Assembly: GCF_017353175.1 (NCBI RefSeq)
Contig: NZ_JAFMYW010000002.1
Span: 558,001 to 622,000, forward strand
DNA length: 64,000 nt
From: Fibrella forsythiae
GTDB taxonomy: Bacteria; Bacteroidota; Bacteroidia; Cytophagales; Spirosomataceae
Direction of reading: 5' to 3'
The notes beneath the pieces were generated by a model. It saw only the letters and a program-made list of their open reading frames with translations. It made no database searches and was not told the origin of the DNA. Of the stretch, positions 8,501-16,638 are shown in pieces. Made by a program: the position numbers and the translations under genes. Within the stretch, counting starts at the first letter, position 1; the number at the start of each line of letters is the position of its first letter.

Positions 8501-10279
8501 ATCGCGGAAATTGGCCGTACCACTCAACTGATCAACAGAATTACCCTCGAGCACCGCATTAATGTAGGTGCTGATCGTCAGCGAATCACGGGTATAGCCC
8601 AGCGCCCGCATGTCGGCCTGCTGCACCGTGCCGCGTACGTCAAATTTATTGCTGGGCCCTCGCAGATCGAATTCGCCATCCAGGTTCAGTTTGGCGTTCG
8701 GGTCGCGCAGGGCCACGTGGCCGTCGAAATAAGCTTTTTGCAGGTTACCCCGCACCACCAGATTTTTGTAGTCGTAGCCGCCAAAGCCAAAGCGGGCGAA
8801 CTGGCCGTCAATGTCGGCCTGCGCTCGGCTGATGTCTGTACCACGACCTTTCAAATAACCGTGCCCGTCAATAGCCTGCAACGTACCTGGCTGGTTGATA
8901 AGCTCACCCACCTGGAAATTATCGGCGGTCAGATCGGCTTCGTAGGTTGTCTGATCGGGCTGATCGGCGAGTTTCAGCTTCAACTTTCCGGCCACCCGGC
9001 CCAGCGCCGAACTAAACTGACCCTTGGTCGTGAAATCGTCGAAAGCGCCCGTGAAATTGGCGTTGAACGCCAACGTACCCACCTTGGCCATGGTCTGGTT
9101 GAACGCAGGATCAGGATAATACTGCCGAATGTCGGCCATGGTCACCAGCGAAGGCTGGAAATGCAGATCCACCAGCAGGTGGTCCATATCGGGCAGTCCC
9201 TTAAAGGCCAGATCGCCCACCAGTCGGCTACGGCCCTGCGGGCCAAAGCGGAGATTGGAATTCACCAGACTCAGGTCAACCACCCGCCCCCGAAGGTTGC
9301 CGGTTAAAAACCAGGTTTCGTTCAGATTACGGATATATTCGCTGAAAGCACCCAGATCAGCCGAGCGAATAATGGTATTGCCGAAATTGGCCCTTATCGC
9401 CACTTTCGTGTTGAAATCACCCATGTCGCTCTGGGTGTTGTAGAGAAAGGCTACGTAATCGCGAATGACCGAGTTATTCACCGACATGTACAGGTTGGCG
9501 AATTCCATTTTCCTCGATGAATACATGAACTTGGTATCCATCCGCTTCACCGTCAGGCCGGTTTGCCGGTCAATGGTGCGGAGTTTGGTCACGTCGAGGG
9601 CAATGGTATCGCCCAGCACCAGAAAATCCTTGACGTCCCCGTTGATCGCCGATAACCGGAGGTGGTTATAGTCGAAGTCTTTCGGGTTTTTCATGTACGC
9701 CTCGCGCGGGTCGTCCATCGAAAAGAACCCGTCCACAACGGCCACTTTGCCAATGGTGAATGGCGCGTGCATGTCGCTATGCACGTTGATCGTGGCCGGG
9801 TCGGAGGTGAGCCGCTCAATAGCGCCGATGAAATCGTCGAGATTCAGGTCGCCCGTTTTGGGGCTGTATACCAACTGTACGTTGGGTTTGTACAAAACAA
9901 CCTCATCCAGGTGCGTAGCGCTGGTTGGCTTGCGAAGTTGGGTACCCGGCCTCAGAAACAGGCCGGTCAACCACTCGGGCAGCGTAGTAAAATCAACGAA
10001 ATTGCCCAGATTATAATCTACTTCCAGTCGCCCGATCTGAATCATGGGTCGGTTCTGGAAATCACGGATCCTGACGTCTTCAAGGGTCAGCGTATCGAAC
10101 CATTTGATCGACGCCTGCCCAATGGCAACCTGCATACCCAGCTTCTCGGTAGCCCACTTGGCGGCGCGCTGTACAATGTAGGTCTGCACGGGCGGCAACT
10201 GCAACATCACCCAAAGCGTCACAAAAGCCAGCATAACCAGCAGCAACGTTTTCAGGAGTATGTTAACAAATGACCGCAT
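5591..10279 (-). CDS. tamB: TamB-family envelope protein (translocation/assembly module)
   Basis: About 1562 aa from ATG at 10279. A TTG at 10330 would add 17 residues ahead of the membrane anchor. One N-terminal membrane span (RSFVNILLKTLLLVMLAF) is followed by a very long periplasmic beta-rich region of AsmA/TamB type, ending in the conserved TamB C-terminal domain (roughly the last 450 residues, including the GTYGITQGDYTFTFQNLLNK region). A proline-rich tail follows. TamB proteins span the periplasm and help outer-membrane protein assembly or phospholipid transport. It is divergent from tsaD, with a glyoxalase gene between, an arrangement I recall in other Bacteroidota. Unusually many copies of the ACGTACC motif lie inside this gene. 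Confidence 0.88.
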   Translation of the reverse strand: MRSFVNILLKTLLLVMLAFVTLWVMLQLPPVQTYIVQRAAKWATEKLGMQVAIGQASIKWFDTLTLEDVRIRDFQNRPMIQIGRLEVDYNLGNFVDFTTLPEWLTGLFLRPGTQLRKPTSATHLDEVVLYKPNVQLVYSPKTGDLNLDDFIGAIERLTSDPATINVHSDMHAPFTIGKVAVVDGFFSMDDPREAYMKNPKDFDYNHLRLSAINGDVKDFLVLGDTIALDVTKLRTIDRQTGLTVKRMDTKFMYSSRKMEFANLYMSVNNSVIRDYVAFLYNTQSDMGDFNTKVAIRANFGNTIIRSADLGAFSEYIRNLNETWFLTGNLRGRVVDLSLVNSNLRFGPQGRSRLVGDLAFKGLPDMDHLLVDLHFQPSLVTMADIRQYYPDPAFNQTMAKVGTLAFNANFTGAFDDFTTKGQFSSALGRVAGKLKLKLADQPDQTTYEADLTADNFQVGELINQPGTLQAIDGHGYLKGRGTDISRAQADIDGQFARFGFGGYDYKNLVVRGNLQKAYFDGHVALRDPNAKLNLDGEFDLRGPSNKFDVRGTVQQADMRALGYTRDSLTISTYINAVLEGNSVDQLSGTANFRDAFLTLNRRNLAIDALTVESTIEGSENRYLNIDSDFLSARLQGNYQPNKTIADLTRLADEYTQYFAGDAAGRKAYYADKLVRSLRQKPQPYHIDYLMTVRNAAPMLTFLNMPAYIATGTRLVGRYNSDNTQFITANITTDSLRVADYAFGTTELDLTTSKFTTSEEVLASAIISSTRQKLGGLAPTENLAVEASWDQDHIDFTSSVDQTGTSNRADLNGELSFKGDAIDLTFRQSKLRLLDTDWTLNPESLVRMVGNEFTLQNVTVFNQNQFITATGKVSTDTSARLDLAARDFQLSSLNPVLNTKLGGVLNGAVQLRDLYKAAIIESQLNVTGLAYEDAIIGDVVGSGAYDPIAQRVNVDARLIRDRTDAFTLKGTYTPGLKTNSLALRALFNNTELRLVAPFTKGIFSNFGGTLVGQVDVKGTPQAPVLTGSVAIQKGRTTFDYLKADLFFDNTIYFGDNEIVTRRMVLRDADGNTAVIRGGVYHDNFKFFQLGFDADLQKFRIMNTTAKDNDLFYGQAVITGKAELFGPLDNLTVQADMQSNKGTRIYIPLDGAASVNQQDYIQFASRQAAIKDSSRQSVDLSGIKMDFKFDITPDALCEVQFDRQSGDIIRTYGEGRIAMKVDTKGDFTMTGTYGITQGDYTFTFQNLLNKKFQIRPNSRITWTGDPYGALIDVTAAYTQFTALGALLPTSGTSSNITNNSPDRTRRYPVDLLIRLTGQLTTPDVGFDLKVKEYPASSEFRQAVTAFENRLQSNDQELTKQVSSLLIFNQLIPEGSNLFSQDVSGGVGNALGEIVSNRLSQLFSNVDEKLNVGVSLGNVLGSATGTQASDNLLNNLQLRVSYRLLNDRLRVSRDGGFTYGQSQASAASLLGEWTLEYWLTPDGRLRAKMYNRNQQSALGTLSLSSATLTTSGGVSMLYTRSFNRLLFGGPKSVKPGVPVPEQPAPPTTGTQPLATPPATAGLSGDK

Positions 10280-10403
10280 TCGGGGGAGTAATGGTGGGGC
10301 TGGCCCGGTTGTCGTTTCTGTTTCGACCAAAAACGGGCCTCACGGTTTAGGGAACTGCCTTTTAAACGGTAAAAGTGGTGTTTTCGTTACACATTTTCGA
10401 GCC

Positions 10404-10820
10404 TCAATTTGTATTCGGTGGCGTTGGCCCGATCAGGTCCCAGAGGTTGCCATACAAGTCGGCAAAAACGGCTACCGTTCCGTAGGGTTGTACAACGGGT
10501 TCACGCACAATCCTGACGCCCTGTTGAGATAGCCGGTCAAAGTCGCCCCAGAAATCGTTGGTGTTTAAAAACAGGAAAACACGCCCGCCCGTCTGGTTGC
10601 CAACCCGGCTGCGCTGCTCATCGTCAGCCGCTTTGGCGAACAGTAACTGGCAGCCCGTTGACCCGGTCAGTGAACCGGGGGGAGCCACACGTACCCAGCG
10701 TTTTGTCTCGCTGAGTGGGGTGTCTTCAACTAGTGTGAAATTCAGTTTGTCTACGTAGAAACGGATGGCTTCATCGTAGTCAGCAACAACTAAGGCAATC
10801 TGGGCAATGGTTTGAGACAT
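10404..10820 (-). CDS. VOC/glyoxalase-fold protein
   Basis: A 138-aa protein from ATG 10820 (MSQTIAQIALVV). A longer in-frame extension to 10964 runs into tsaD and is not used. It has the vicinal-oxygen-chelate pattern: DYDEAIRFYVDKLNFTLVEDT, then RWVRVAPPGS, and a second half DFWGDFDRLSQQGV...FADLYGNLWDLI. The last part carries the D-x-x-G-N-x-W/L-x-L-I signature of glyoxalase/bleomycin-resistance proteins. Substrate unknown. It faces tsaD across a 46-bp gap. Confidence 0.8.
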   Translation of the reverse strand: MSQTIAQIALVVADYDEAIRFYVDKLNFTLVEDTPLSETKRWVRVAPPGSLTGSTGCQLLFAKAADDEQRSRVGNQTGGRVFLFLNTNDFWGDFDRLSQQGVRIVREPVVQPYGTVAVFADLYGNLWDLIGPTPPNTN

Positions 10821-10853
10821 ATACGGTTCCTGCTGCGGTGCGATAAAAGGGTG

Positions 10854-10861
10854 TAATTTTG
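10854..10861 (+). promoter_or_regulatory. TAnnTTTG -7 element before tsaD
   Basis: TAATTTTG matches the Bacteroidota -7 consensus TAnnTTTG. It ends only 5 nt before the tsaD ATG at 10867, so transcription would begin at or next to the start codon, giving a leaderless or nearly leaderless mRNA. No clear -33 TTG lies at the expected distance. Confidence 0.45.
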
Positions 10862-10866
10862 CAGCA

Positions 10867-11877
10867 ATGACACTGCTTGCTATTGAATCATCCTGCGACG
10901 AAACGTCGGCCTCGGTTCTGACCGACGGCCAAATTCTGTCGAATATCATTGCTGCCCAACTCATTCACGAACGATACGGCGGGGTTGTGCCCGAACTGGC
11001 GTCGCGTGCGCATCAGCAACATATTGTACTGGTTGTTGAACAGGCACTGGCAGAGGCAAAGGTAGCTAAAACCGACCTATCGGCTATCGCTTTCACCCGT
11101 GGGCCGGGTCTGTTGGGGTCCTTGCTGGTAGGAGCGTCGTTTGCCAAAGCGTTTGCCCTGGGTCTGAACATCCCGCTTATCGAGGTAAATCACATGCAGG
11201 CGCACGTTCTGGCTCATTTTATTAAAGATTCACCGGAACAGAACGTACCTGAATTTCCATTCATTTGCCTGACGGTCAGTGGTGGACATACGCAACTGGT
11301 ACGGGTAGATGCCCCACTCGATATGCACGTCATTGGCCAAACGCAGGACGATGCCGTTGGGGAAGCGTTCGATAAATCGGCTAAACTGCTGGGATTACCA
11401 TACCCCGGTGGCCCGTTGATCGACAAGTACGCGAAACTGGGTAATCCGCTGGCCTACCCGTTTCCGCTGACCGATATGCCGGAACTGGACTTCTCATTCA
11501 GCGGCATCAAAACGGCCATTATGTATTTCCTCCGCGATCAGACGCGCAAAAGCCCGACGTTTGTGGCCGATAATCTGAACGACATCTGCGCCAGTATTCA
11601 GCATACGCTGGTTCAGATGTTGTTGAAAAAACTAACGAAAGCCATGCGCGAAACGGGGATTCGCCAGGTTGCCATTGCGGGGGGGGTATCGGCTAATGCC
11701 GGCCTGCGCAACAGCCTGCTCGAACTGGGGGCCAAACAGGGGTGGCAGGTATTCATCCCGAAGTTCGAGTACTGCACCGATAACGCCGCCATGATTGCCA
11801 TGGCTGGCTATTTTAAGTACCAGCAACACGAATTCGTTGGTCAGGACGTTAGTCCAATGCCTCGAATGGCGCTATAG
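10867..11877 (+). CDS. tsaD: tRNA N6-threonylcarbamoyladenosine synthase TsaD
   Basis: A 336-aa Kae1/TsaD-family protein that transfers the threonylcarbamoyl group to A37 of ANN-decoding tRNAs. N-terminal ASKHA motif LLAIESSCDETSASVL; metal-binding histidines in NHMQAH (about residues 109-114); CLTVSGGHTQLV, PYPGGPLIDK, and C-terminal VAIAGGVSANAGLR and CTDNAAMIAMAGY. Length is normal for the family. Its partner tsaB is in the same window at 62793-63479, as a separate locus. Confidence 0.97.
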   Translation: MTLLAIESSCDETSASVLTDGQILSNIIAAQLIHERYGGVVPELASRAHQQHIVLVVEQALAEAKVAKTDLSAIAFTRGPGLLGSLLVGASFAKAFALGLNIPLIEVNHMQAHVLAHFIKDSPEQNVPEFPFICLTVSGGHTQLVRVDAPLDMHVIGQTQDDAVGEAFDKSAKLLGLPYPGGPLIDKYAKLGNPLAYPFPLTDMPELDFSFSGIKTAIMYFLRDQTRKSPTFVADNLNDICASIQHTLVQMLLKKLTKAMRETGIRQVAIAGGVSANAGLRNSLLELGAKQGWQVFIPKFEYCTDNAAMIAMAGYFKYQQHEFVGQDVSPMPRMAL

Positions 11878-11885
11878 ACACAGGC

Positions 11886-11939
11886 GTAACCGGCAAACGG
11901 AAAAAGCTCCCGGCCAATGGCAGAGAGCTTTCCGGTTAC
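11886..11939. terminator. Two-way terminator between tsaD and the curli operon
   Basis: Imperfect hairpin with outer arms gtaaccgg (11886-11893) and ccggttac (11932-11939), and inner pairing of aaagctc with gagcttt. It lies between the convergent ends of tsaD (plus) and the propeller lipoprotein gene (minus), where a shared terminator is expected. Confidence 0.6.
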
Positions 11940-11964
11940 ATTGAACGTGGTATTCAAATACAGA

Positions 11965-13473
11965 CTATCGCCAGTAAGGCATTTCTCCCTGCTGAATAGC
12001 CTGTTGTCGGTTACGCCCGTCTATATCCATCACCTGGACGGTACGGGCACCAGTATTGGTGTTATCTGTATTGGTGAAAATGACCCGCGCGCCGTTGGGG
12101 CTGAACCTGGGTTCCAGATCGTTAGTGCCTGTTGGCTTGGTCGTCTGGCCCTGATTCTCCGTACGAACCGATGATAGGTCGGTTAGCGCGCCGCTGGCCA
12201 GTTCGAGCAAAAACATACGCGCATCCAACTGGCGACCCTGTTCATTCTGGAACGTACCCAGGTCTATCGACAGGAGCAGCCGCGTGCCATCGGGCGAAAA
12301 AACGGGATTCCCAACGCGGTTACTACGGCGGCTAAGCACGGAAGGCGCTGTACCGCCGCCCGCCGGAAACACCAGAATCTCATTGTCGTAGAAGCCTGCC
12401 GTGGTGCGGGCCACAATCTGATTGCCCTGGCTCGTCCAGTCGCAGCCAGCGAAGAACCGGCCGGTGGGGGCCGTTGCTACGGTTCGTAGTCCGGTGCCGT
12501 CGGTCCGAACAGCATACAGGCGTTCATTTGAGGGGAATAGTAATTGCGTTCCGTCCGGCGACCAGCAAAATGACAGGTCAGTGGCCGACAAACCTGCGAT
12601 GGGTACGTTGCTGACCTGGCGCGTGTTGCTTCCATCAATACCCATTATATATAGGTACAACTCCGTATCACGATTCGAGATAAAAGCGATCTGCTGCCGG
12701 TTCGGACTGGCCACTGGCCGCCAGTTGCTGCCGGTCTGGGTAAGCTGCCGTGCTTCGGCCTGCCCGGGGCCCGTTGAGAAGATCTGGAATTGCCCGTTCA
12801 CCCGCCTCACGAACAGGTAGGGCAAGTCGGGGTAGGCCATCGTTCGGAAAGAAAACAATGCGCTGTTGACGGTATTGACCCCATCTTTGACGGTCACCTG
12901 CCAAATGTATGTGGTATTATAATCCAGATTGCTTACCTGCACCGAATCGGCCAGCAGGCCGGTGAACGACTGGCTGGGGGTCGTGCTGCCTTCCCGAAAC
13001 AGGCTTACGTCGTAGCGAAGAGTGTCCCGATTTGGGTCAGTGGCTTTCCATTTCAAGACCAGCGTGGTAGGTACGTTCACCGTGCCCGACGTGGGGGTAG
13101 CCGACGTGGGCGGGGTTGGCGGTCTGTTCTGCGATTTGTCTTCGACGAGCAGGAGTGTCACCTGCGACACAAGCTGAACATCGGCATCGACCGTGGCCAC
13201 TTCGGTACGGTAAGGCTCTTTCGTTACCGAGATGGTGTATTTGCCAGCCAGCACGCTATCGAATCGGAAGTTACCAGTTGAGTCGGTTTCGGTGATTCGT
13301 CCGCCCGGACTGATGCGCACCAGCGCGGCACGAACGGGCTGGCGGGTAGCGTTAACCAGCACCTGCCCCCGAACGGTAGCCAGTTGGAGCGGATCAACAA
13401 AGGTATCTTCGGTGCAACTCCACAGGCCCAACAGGCCCAGACAGAGGGATAGAAGGAGGATAAAGTGTTTCAC
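11965..13473 (-). CDS. Beta-propeller (TolB/PD40-like) lipoprotein at the end of the curli operon
   Basis: A 502-aa predicted lipoprotein (lipobox GLWSC near residue 20). Domains in order: carboxypeptidase-regulatory-like fold (about 30-105; VRGQVLVNATRQPVRAALV), fibronectin-III-like module (about 120-210; PTSGTVNVPTTLVLKWKAT), and a WD40-like PD40 propeller (about 220-500). The propeller repeats are seen as WSPDGTQLLF, FSPDGTRLLL and FSPNGARVIF. It starts with GTG 6 bp after the csgG stop, so it is very likely co-transcribed with the curli secretion genes. Its function is unknown; a surface or periplasmic role in fibre assembly or anchoring is inference. Confidence 0.82.
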   Translation of the reverse strand: MKHFILLLSLCLGLLGLWSCTEDTFVDPLQLATVRGQVLVNATRQPVRAALVRISPGGRITETDSTGNFRFDSVLAGKYTISVTKEPYRTEVATVDADVQLVSQVTLLLVEDKSQNRPPTPPTSATPTSGTVNVPTTLVLKWKATDPNRDTLRYDVSLFREGSTTPSQSFTGLLADSVQVSNLDYNTTYIWQVTVKDGVNTVNSALFSFRTMAYPDLPYLFVRRVNGQFQIFSTGPGQAEARQLTQTGSNWRPVASPNRQQIAFISNRDTELYLYIMGIDGSNTRQVSNVPIAGLSATDLSFCWSPDGTQLLFPSNERLYAVRTDGTGLRTVATAPTGRFFAGCDWTSQGNQIVARTTAGFYDNEILVFPAGGGTAPSVLSRRSNRVGNPVFSPDGTRLLLSIDLGTFQNEQGRQLDARMFLLELASGALTDLSSVRTENQGQTTKPTGTNDLEPRFSPNGARVIFTNTDNTNTGARTVQVMDIDGRNRQQAIQQGEMPYWR

Positions 13474-13479
13474 GGTCGT

Positions 13480-14892
13480 TTATGGTTTCTTGACGGGTTG
13501 AGTCCGGTTGAACCGGCCGAGGTGGAACGTCAGCCCCAGTGTGCCACGCAGATAATAGTCATTGAATTGACCGGCGGTGCGCCCATCGAGCTGGTCGTTG
13601 AGCAACTGGTTGTAGTCAACCATAGCCCTGACACCAAGGGCGCGGCTGGTCATAAACTGGAGCCCCACGCCACCATTCAGCTTGGCGAAACGTCGGCCCG
13701 CCAGGCTAAACGGGCTACCATTCAACTGCGAGGCCACCACGCCACCGCCGAGCACAAACACAGGGGTGATACGCTGGAAGGGTAATGGCTTGAACAACAG
13801 GTTTATATCTGCACTGCTGTAGGCCTGGTTAAACTGGTCGGGGTTGAGGAAACGCCCCGTTCCCACTGCCGCCTGAAGCCCAATCTTGGGGGTCAGGTGA
13901 AAATCAAGGGCCAGTCCGTAGCCAGCCTGAACGGAGCGTCTGGCGAAATCGCTGTAGAGTCGCGTGGCCGTTACCTGGGGCTGAATGGTCACGAAAGGCG
14001 CATCGATGGCCGACCGCTTCACGCCATAAACGTCAACGTCGCTCATCTGGGTTTTCTCCTGCTCGTAGGCCGTCACCAGGTTCTTCATCTGAGCGGCCGA
14101 CTTTTCGGCGGGAGCCCACAGGTTATCCCGAACCCCTTCCATAATCAGCGATTGTACCGCTTTTTCAATGGCCTCCGTCACCGCCATCTGGGCAGGTTCG
14201 TTGGTTGAAAAACCGGTTTCGGCTTCCAGCAACCGTTTGAACGTAACGTACCTGAACAACCCACCATCGATCGATTGCGAGAGGATCGTTTTAGACGTGT
14301 ACACCGTTTTCAGAATCTTGCCCGACCGCGTGGCCACCGCCCGGAGATAAACCGTAACCCGATCCTGCCGGTATTGGGTAGAGCCGCCCGCCGCGAAATA
14401 GCGTAGACCACCACCACCCGTAATGATGTTGGCATCGTAACTGATGATGCCGCCTTCCAGAATGATGCCGGCAAATAACAGCGGCGGCAGGTTTTCGCCT
14501 TCCTTATACTGCGCCACACTCGACCGAACGATCTTCCGCTCATTCAACAGGTTCGCTACGTTTTCGCGCTCGATGGGTGTAAACCAGTTGCTTTCTTCCA
14601 GCGCTTTCAGCAGAATGTTGGTCGTTCCCTGCGAAATGGCCGTGGAAAAACTCGTGCCCGTTTCCGACTGCTTATACTGCCCGGTCTGGTCCCGGAATTT
14701 GTAGACCGCCGCCACGATTTTTTCGCGGGCTGGTGGCAGGTTGCGCAGGTCGGCGGTAAAGGCCGTTTCCTCGCCAAGGCGCGCTTTTCCCGGTGCCGTT
14801 GGCTGGTGAAAATAGGGGGCGCAGCTCTGCATCAGGCACATAGCAGCCCCGATTGCCAGAAAGCCGGCAATACGATATGAATAGATCTTCAT
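13480..14892 (-). CDS. csgG: Curli secretion channel CsgG fused to a C-terminal beta-barrel-like domain
   Basis: A 470-aa lipoprotein (lipobox region LMQSC, near residue 24). Residues about 40-290 match CsgG closely: FRDQTGQYK, ALEESNWFTPIERENVANLL, NERKIVR, GGLRYFAAGGSTQY, VYTSKTILS and a C-terminal VRDNLWAP. CsgG forms the nonameric outer-membrane pore that exports curlin subunits. E. coli CsgG has 277 residues. Here an extra segment of about 170 residues (about 300-470) has alternating beta-strand patterns (GYGLALDFHLTPKIGLQAAVG, PVFVLGGGVVA, VGLQFMTS, YLRGTLGLTFHLGRF) and ends in an aromatic residue context typical of outer-membrane barrels. It follows csgF by 112 bp; that spacer contains an 8-bp-arm palindrome at 14945-14961. 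Confidence 0.95.
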   Translation of the reverse strand: MKIYSYRIAGFLAIGAAMCLMQSCAPYFHQPTAPGKARLGEETAFTADLRNLPPAREKIVAAVYKFRDQTGQYKQSETGTSFSTAISQGTTNILLKALEESNWFTPIERENVANLLNERKIVRSSVAQYKEGENLPPLLFAGIILEGGIISYDANIITGGGGLRYFAAGGSTQYRQDRVTVYLRAVATRSGKILKTVYTSKTILSQSIDGGLFRYVTFKRLLEAETGFSTNEPAQMAVTEAIEKAVQSLIMEGVRDNLWAPAEKSAAQMKNLVTAYEQEKTQMSDVDVYGVKRSAIDAPFVTIQPQVTATRLYSDFARRSVQAGYGLALDFHLTPKIGLQAAVGTGRFLNPDQFNQAYSSADINLLFKPLPFQRITPVFVLGGGVVASQLNGSPFSLAGRRFAKLNGGVGLQFMTSRALGVRAMVDYNQLLNDQLDGRTAGQFNDYYLRGTLGLTFHLGRFNRTQPVKKP

Positions 14893-15004
14893 GGAGATAT
14901 AAGCGGGAGTAGGCTGCGAAAGTCAGCACAGACCGGTCAATACCGACCCATTGAATGGGTCAAATCAATGACCTGCCGACCAGTGTGAGCTACTCCCCGG
15001 CGGG

Positions 15005-15436
15005 TTAAAAGAATGGGACCGTAATTGTGGTTTCGCCGCCTTTACCATCTACAATCCGGATCAGTACGCCATCGGTTGCGTTCCGAATTTCGACCTGGAA
15101 ATCGCCCAGTTGATACAAGCCCTCTTTCAATTCCTGTTCACCAAACTGCTTGTCGAGCAGATCACGGGTGATCCGGCTGAGAATCTGACTTTGCAGGCTC
15201 TGCGAAAAACTGTCGAGCGACGAGGTGGTTGTGGTGCGGTTTGTAGTGGTGCGCGCCAGAGCGGGATCTTTGGTCTTGTCCTGCGCCTGTGCCGAACTCA
15301 GCATCCACTGGTAATTGAAGGTGTTTCCGCCAAATGAGGGATTGACAGGGCGGTAGATCAACGCCTGACCACGGGCCGTTGAGGTCACCGCAAGCCAGAG
15401 CAGTAACCCGGATAAAAAGGAGAGTTTCAGTTTCAT
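15005..15436 (-). CDS. csgF: Curli assembly factor CsgF
   Basis: 143 aa from ATG 15436. An upstream TTG at 15460 overlaps the csgE stop but would place eight residues before the signal peptide. Signal peptide ends near ARGQA. The mature N-terminus YRPVNPSFGGNTFNYQWMLS carries the CsgF signature (NPxFGG...LLxSAQAQ), the part that plugs into and constricts the CsgG pore. The rest (SSLDSFSQSLQSQILSRI, DFQVEIRN, GKGGETTITVPFF) also follows the family. It exports with CsgG and helps anchor the nucleator at the surface. Confidence 0.94.
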   Translation of the reverse strand: MKLKLSFLSGLLLWLAVTSTARGQALIYRPVNPSFGGNTFNYQWMLSSAQAQDKTKDPALARTTTNRTTTTSSLDSFSQSLQSQILSRITRDLLDKQFGEQELKEGLYQLGDFQVEIRNATDGVLIRIVDGKGGETTITVPFF

Positions 15437-15456
15437 AATACCACGTTGTTTGGGTG

Positions 15457-16014
15457 TCAATACATGCCAGAGCCGCGCTGGTCCTCATTCTCGAGTTGGC
15501 GCTGGGTTTCGGCATAGGTGTCTACGTACTGCCGAACGCCAAGCGCGGTTAGTAACGCAAACTCCTCGATGCTATCGAGGCGATTTTGAATGAATTGCTG
15601 GAAAACAACCTCGTCGTTGATGGTTACCGAAATGATGCTGCCCGTGCCCGAATTGGCCGGGAGTTCATCAATCGTGATCAGGAAAAGGTCAAGCTCAAAT
15701 TCAAGGGGCTTTTCCACCGCCACGCGGGCCGTATCGTTTGGGTTGGCCAGGGGCGGTTGCGATTGCAGCACAGGTGTAGCAGGAGCCGCTTCATTAAAAG
15801 CGCGATAAAAGATTTCGTAAAAATCCCGCCCCACTTTGCTCCGTGTGTTGTCTAGTAACAGACTGGTGGTTTTGCTGCTCTGCTCAATGTTAGCTTCTTC
15901 CCGAAGCACCTCGTTCAGATCTTCCAGGCCAGGTACGTCGGGGTCCTGCTGGGCAACGGCTACGTGTACGGATAGTAGCATCATCAACGTACCCAGAATA
16001 ACCAGGCGGCTCAT
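15457..16014 (-). CDS. csgE: Curli transport accessory protein CsgE
   Basis: A 185-aa periplasmic protein with signal peptide (cleavage near AVAQ). The CsgE core starts about residue 45: LLLDNTRSKVGRDFYEIFY matches the family pattern LxxxTxSxxGxDFY, followed by GTGSIISVTINDEVVFQQF and a C-terminal helix. CsgE caps the CsgG pore from the periplasm and delivers curlins. It is about 55 residues longer than the E. coli protein, through an N-terminal extension and a proline-rich insert. Its ATG overlaps the stop of the upstream small curlin gene (ATGA). Confidence 0.93.
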   Translation of the reverse strand: MSRLVILGTLMMLLSVHVAVAQQDPDVPGLEDLNEVLREEANIEQSSKTTSLLLDNTRSKVGRDFYEIFYRAFNEAAPATPVLQSQPPLANPNDTARVAVEKPLEFELDLFLITIDELPANSGTGSIISVTINDEVVFQQFIQNRLDSIEEFALLTALGVRQYVDTYAETQRQLENEDQRGSGMY

Positions 16015-16544
16015 TGCTTCTGGCCGGATGAGAAACCGGCGGGGTTGCCGGTACTACTGCTGATCAGCAAACGCATACCACCCGACTGCGTGATTTTAAG
16101 CGGAATGGTGGAGTCGGCAAAAGGGGAGCCGTTACTCTCCAACTGGTTGTTATTGCCTGTTTGCTGAATGTCGAGTTTGGTGCCACTGGTGCTGAAGTTC
16201 TGGAGGTTCAGCACATTGTTATTGCCCAGCTGGTCGAACGTGAAGGTGTTGTTACTGCCCGTCAGCGCGAAATCGAGCTGGTTGTTGCTGCCCTGTTGAT
16301 TGAAGGTGATCTGGTTGCCGGTGTTACCGGCGGCACCATCGAAACTGAACCGATTGCTGGCGCCATTCTGAATGACAACGGCCGCTGTGCCGGCATTGCC
16401 TGTTCCGCCGGTGCCGGTGCTGAGGGCAGCAAGTGCCTGGGCGCTGGTAGGGGTAATGCCCGGCCGCCAGTATGCTTCAGACGACTGGGCCATAACGCCC
16501 CCCGGCAGGCTAATAAGCAGGCTGAAGAAATAGACTTTGTTCAT
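16011..16544 (-). CDS. Short curlin-like protein next to csgE
   Basis: A 177-aa secreted protein (signal peptide to VMAQ). After a low-complexity AlaGlyThr stretch it has curlin-like strands such as QITFNQQGSNNQLDF, TFTFDQLGNNNVLNL and KLDIQQTGNNNQLES, which fit the Q-x-G-x-x-N repeat of CsgA/CsgB. The last 40 residues lack repeats. It is translationally coupled to csgE and set apart from the giant curlins by a hairpin. Position and size fit a minor subunit or nucleator (CsgB-like), but this is inference. Confidence 0.75.
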   Translation of the reverse strand: MNKVYFFSLLISLPGGVMAQSSEAYWRPGITPTSAQALAALSTGTGGTGNAGTAAVVIQNGASNRFSFDGAAGNTGNQITFNQQGSNNQLDFALTGSNNTFTFDQLGNNNVLNLQNFSTSGTKLDIQQTGNNNQLESNGSPFADSTIPLKITQSGGMRLLISSSTGNPAGFSSGQKQ

Positions 16545-16571
16545 GATCGTTCAATGTAAAGAAGATAAAGC

Positions 16572-16618
16572 TACCTGGCCCGACGAGCCCCCTGCTCGAG
16601 ATTCGTACAGGCCAGGTA
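16572..16618. other. Hairpin between curlin genes
   Basis: Arms tacctggcc (16572-16580) and ggccaggta (16610-16618) pair perfectly around an inner cgag/ctcg stem, in the spacer between the 678-aa curlin gene and the short curlin next to csgE. It is not followed by a strong U-run on the minus-strand transcript, so a role in processing or partial attenuation is possible. Confidence 0.45.
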
Positions 16619-16638
16619 TGTTCAGGTAGCCACTCGAA

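Noticed and set aside
10821-10964. N-terminal extension of the glyoxalase-fold frame beyond 10820
   Set aside because: It overlaps the start of tsaD on the other strand and has no domain similarity; ATG 10820 gives a normal-length VOC protein.
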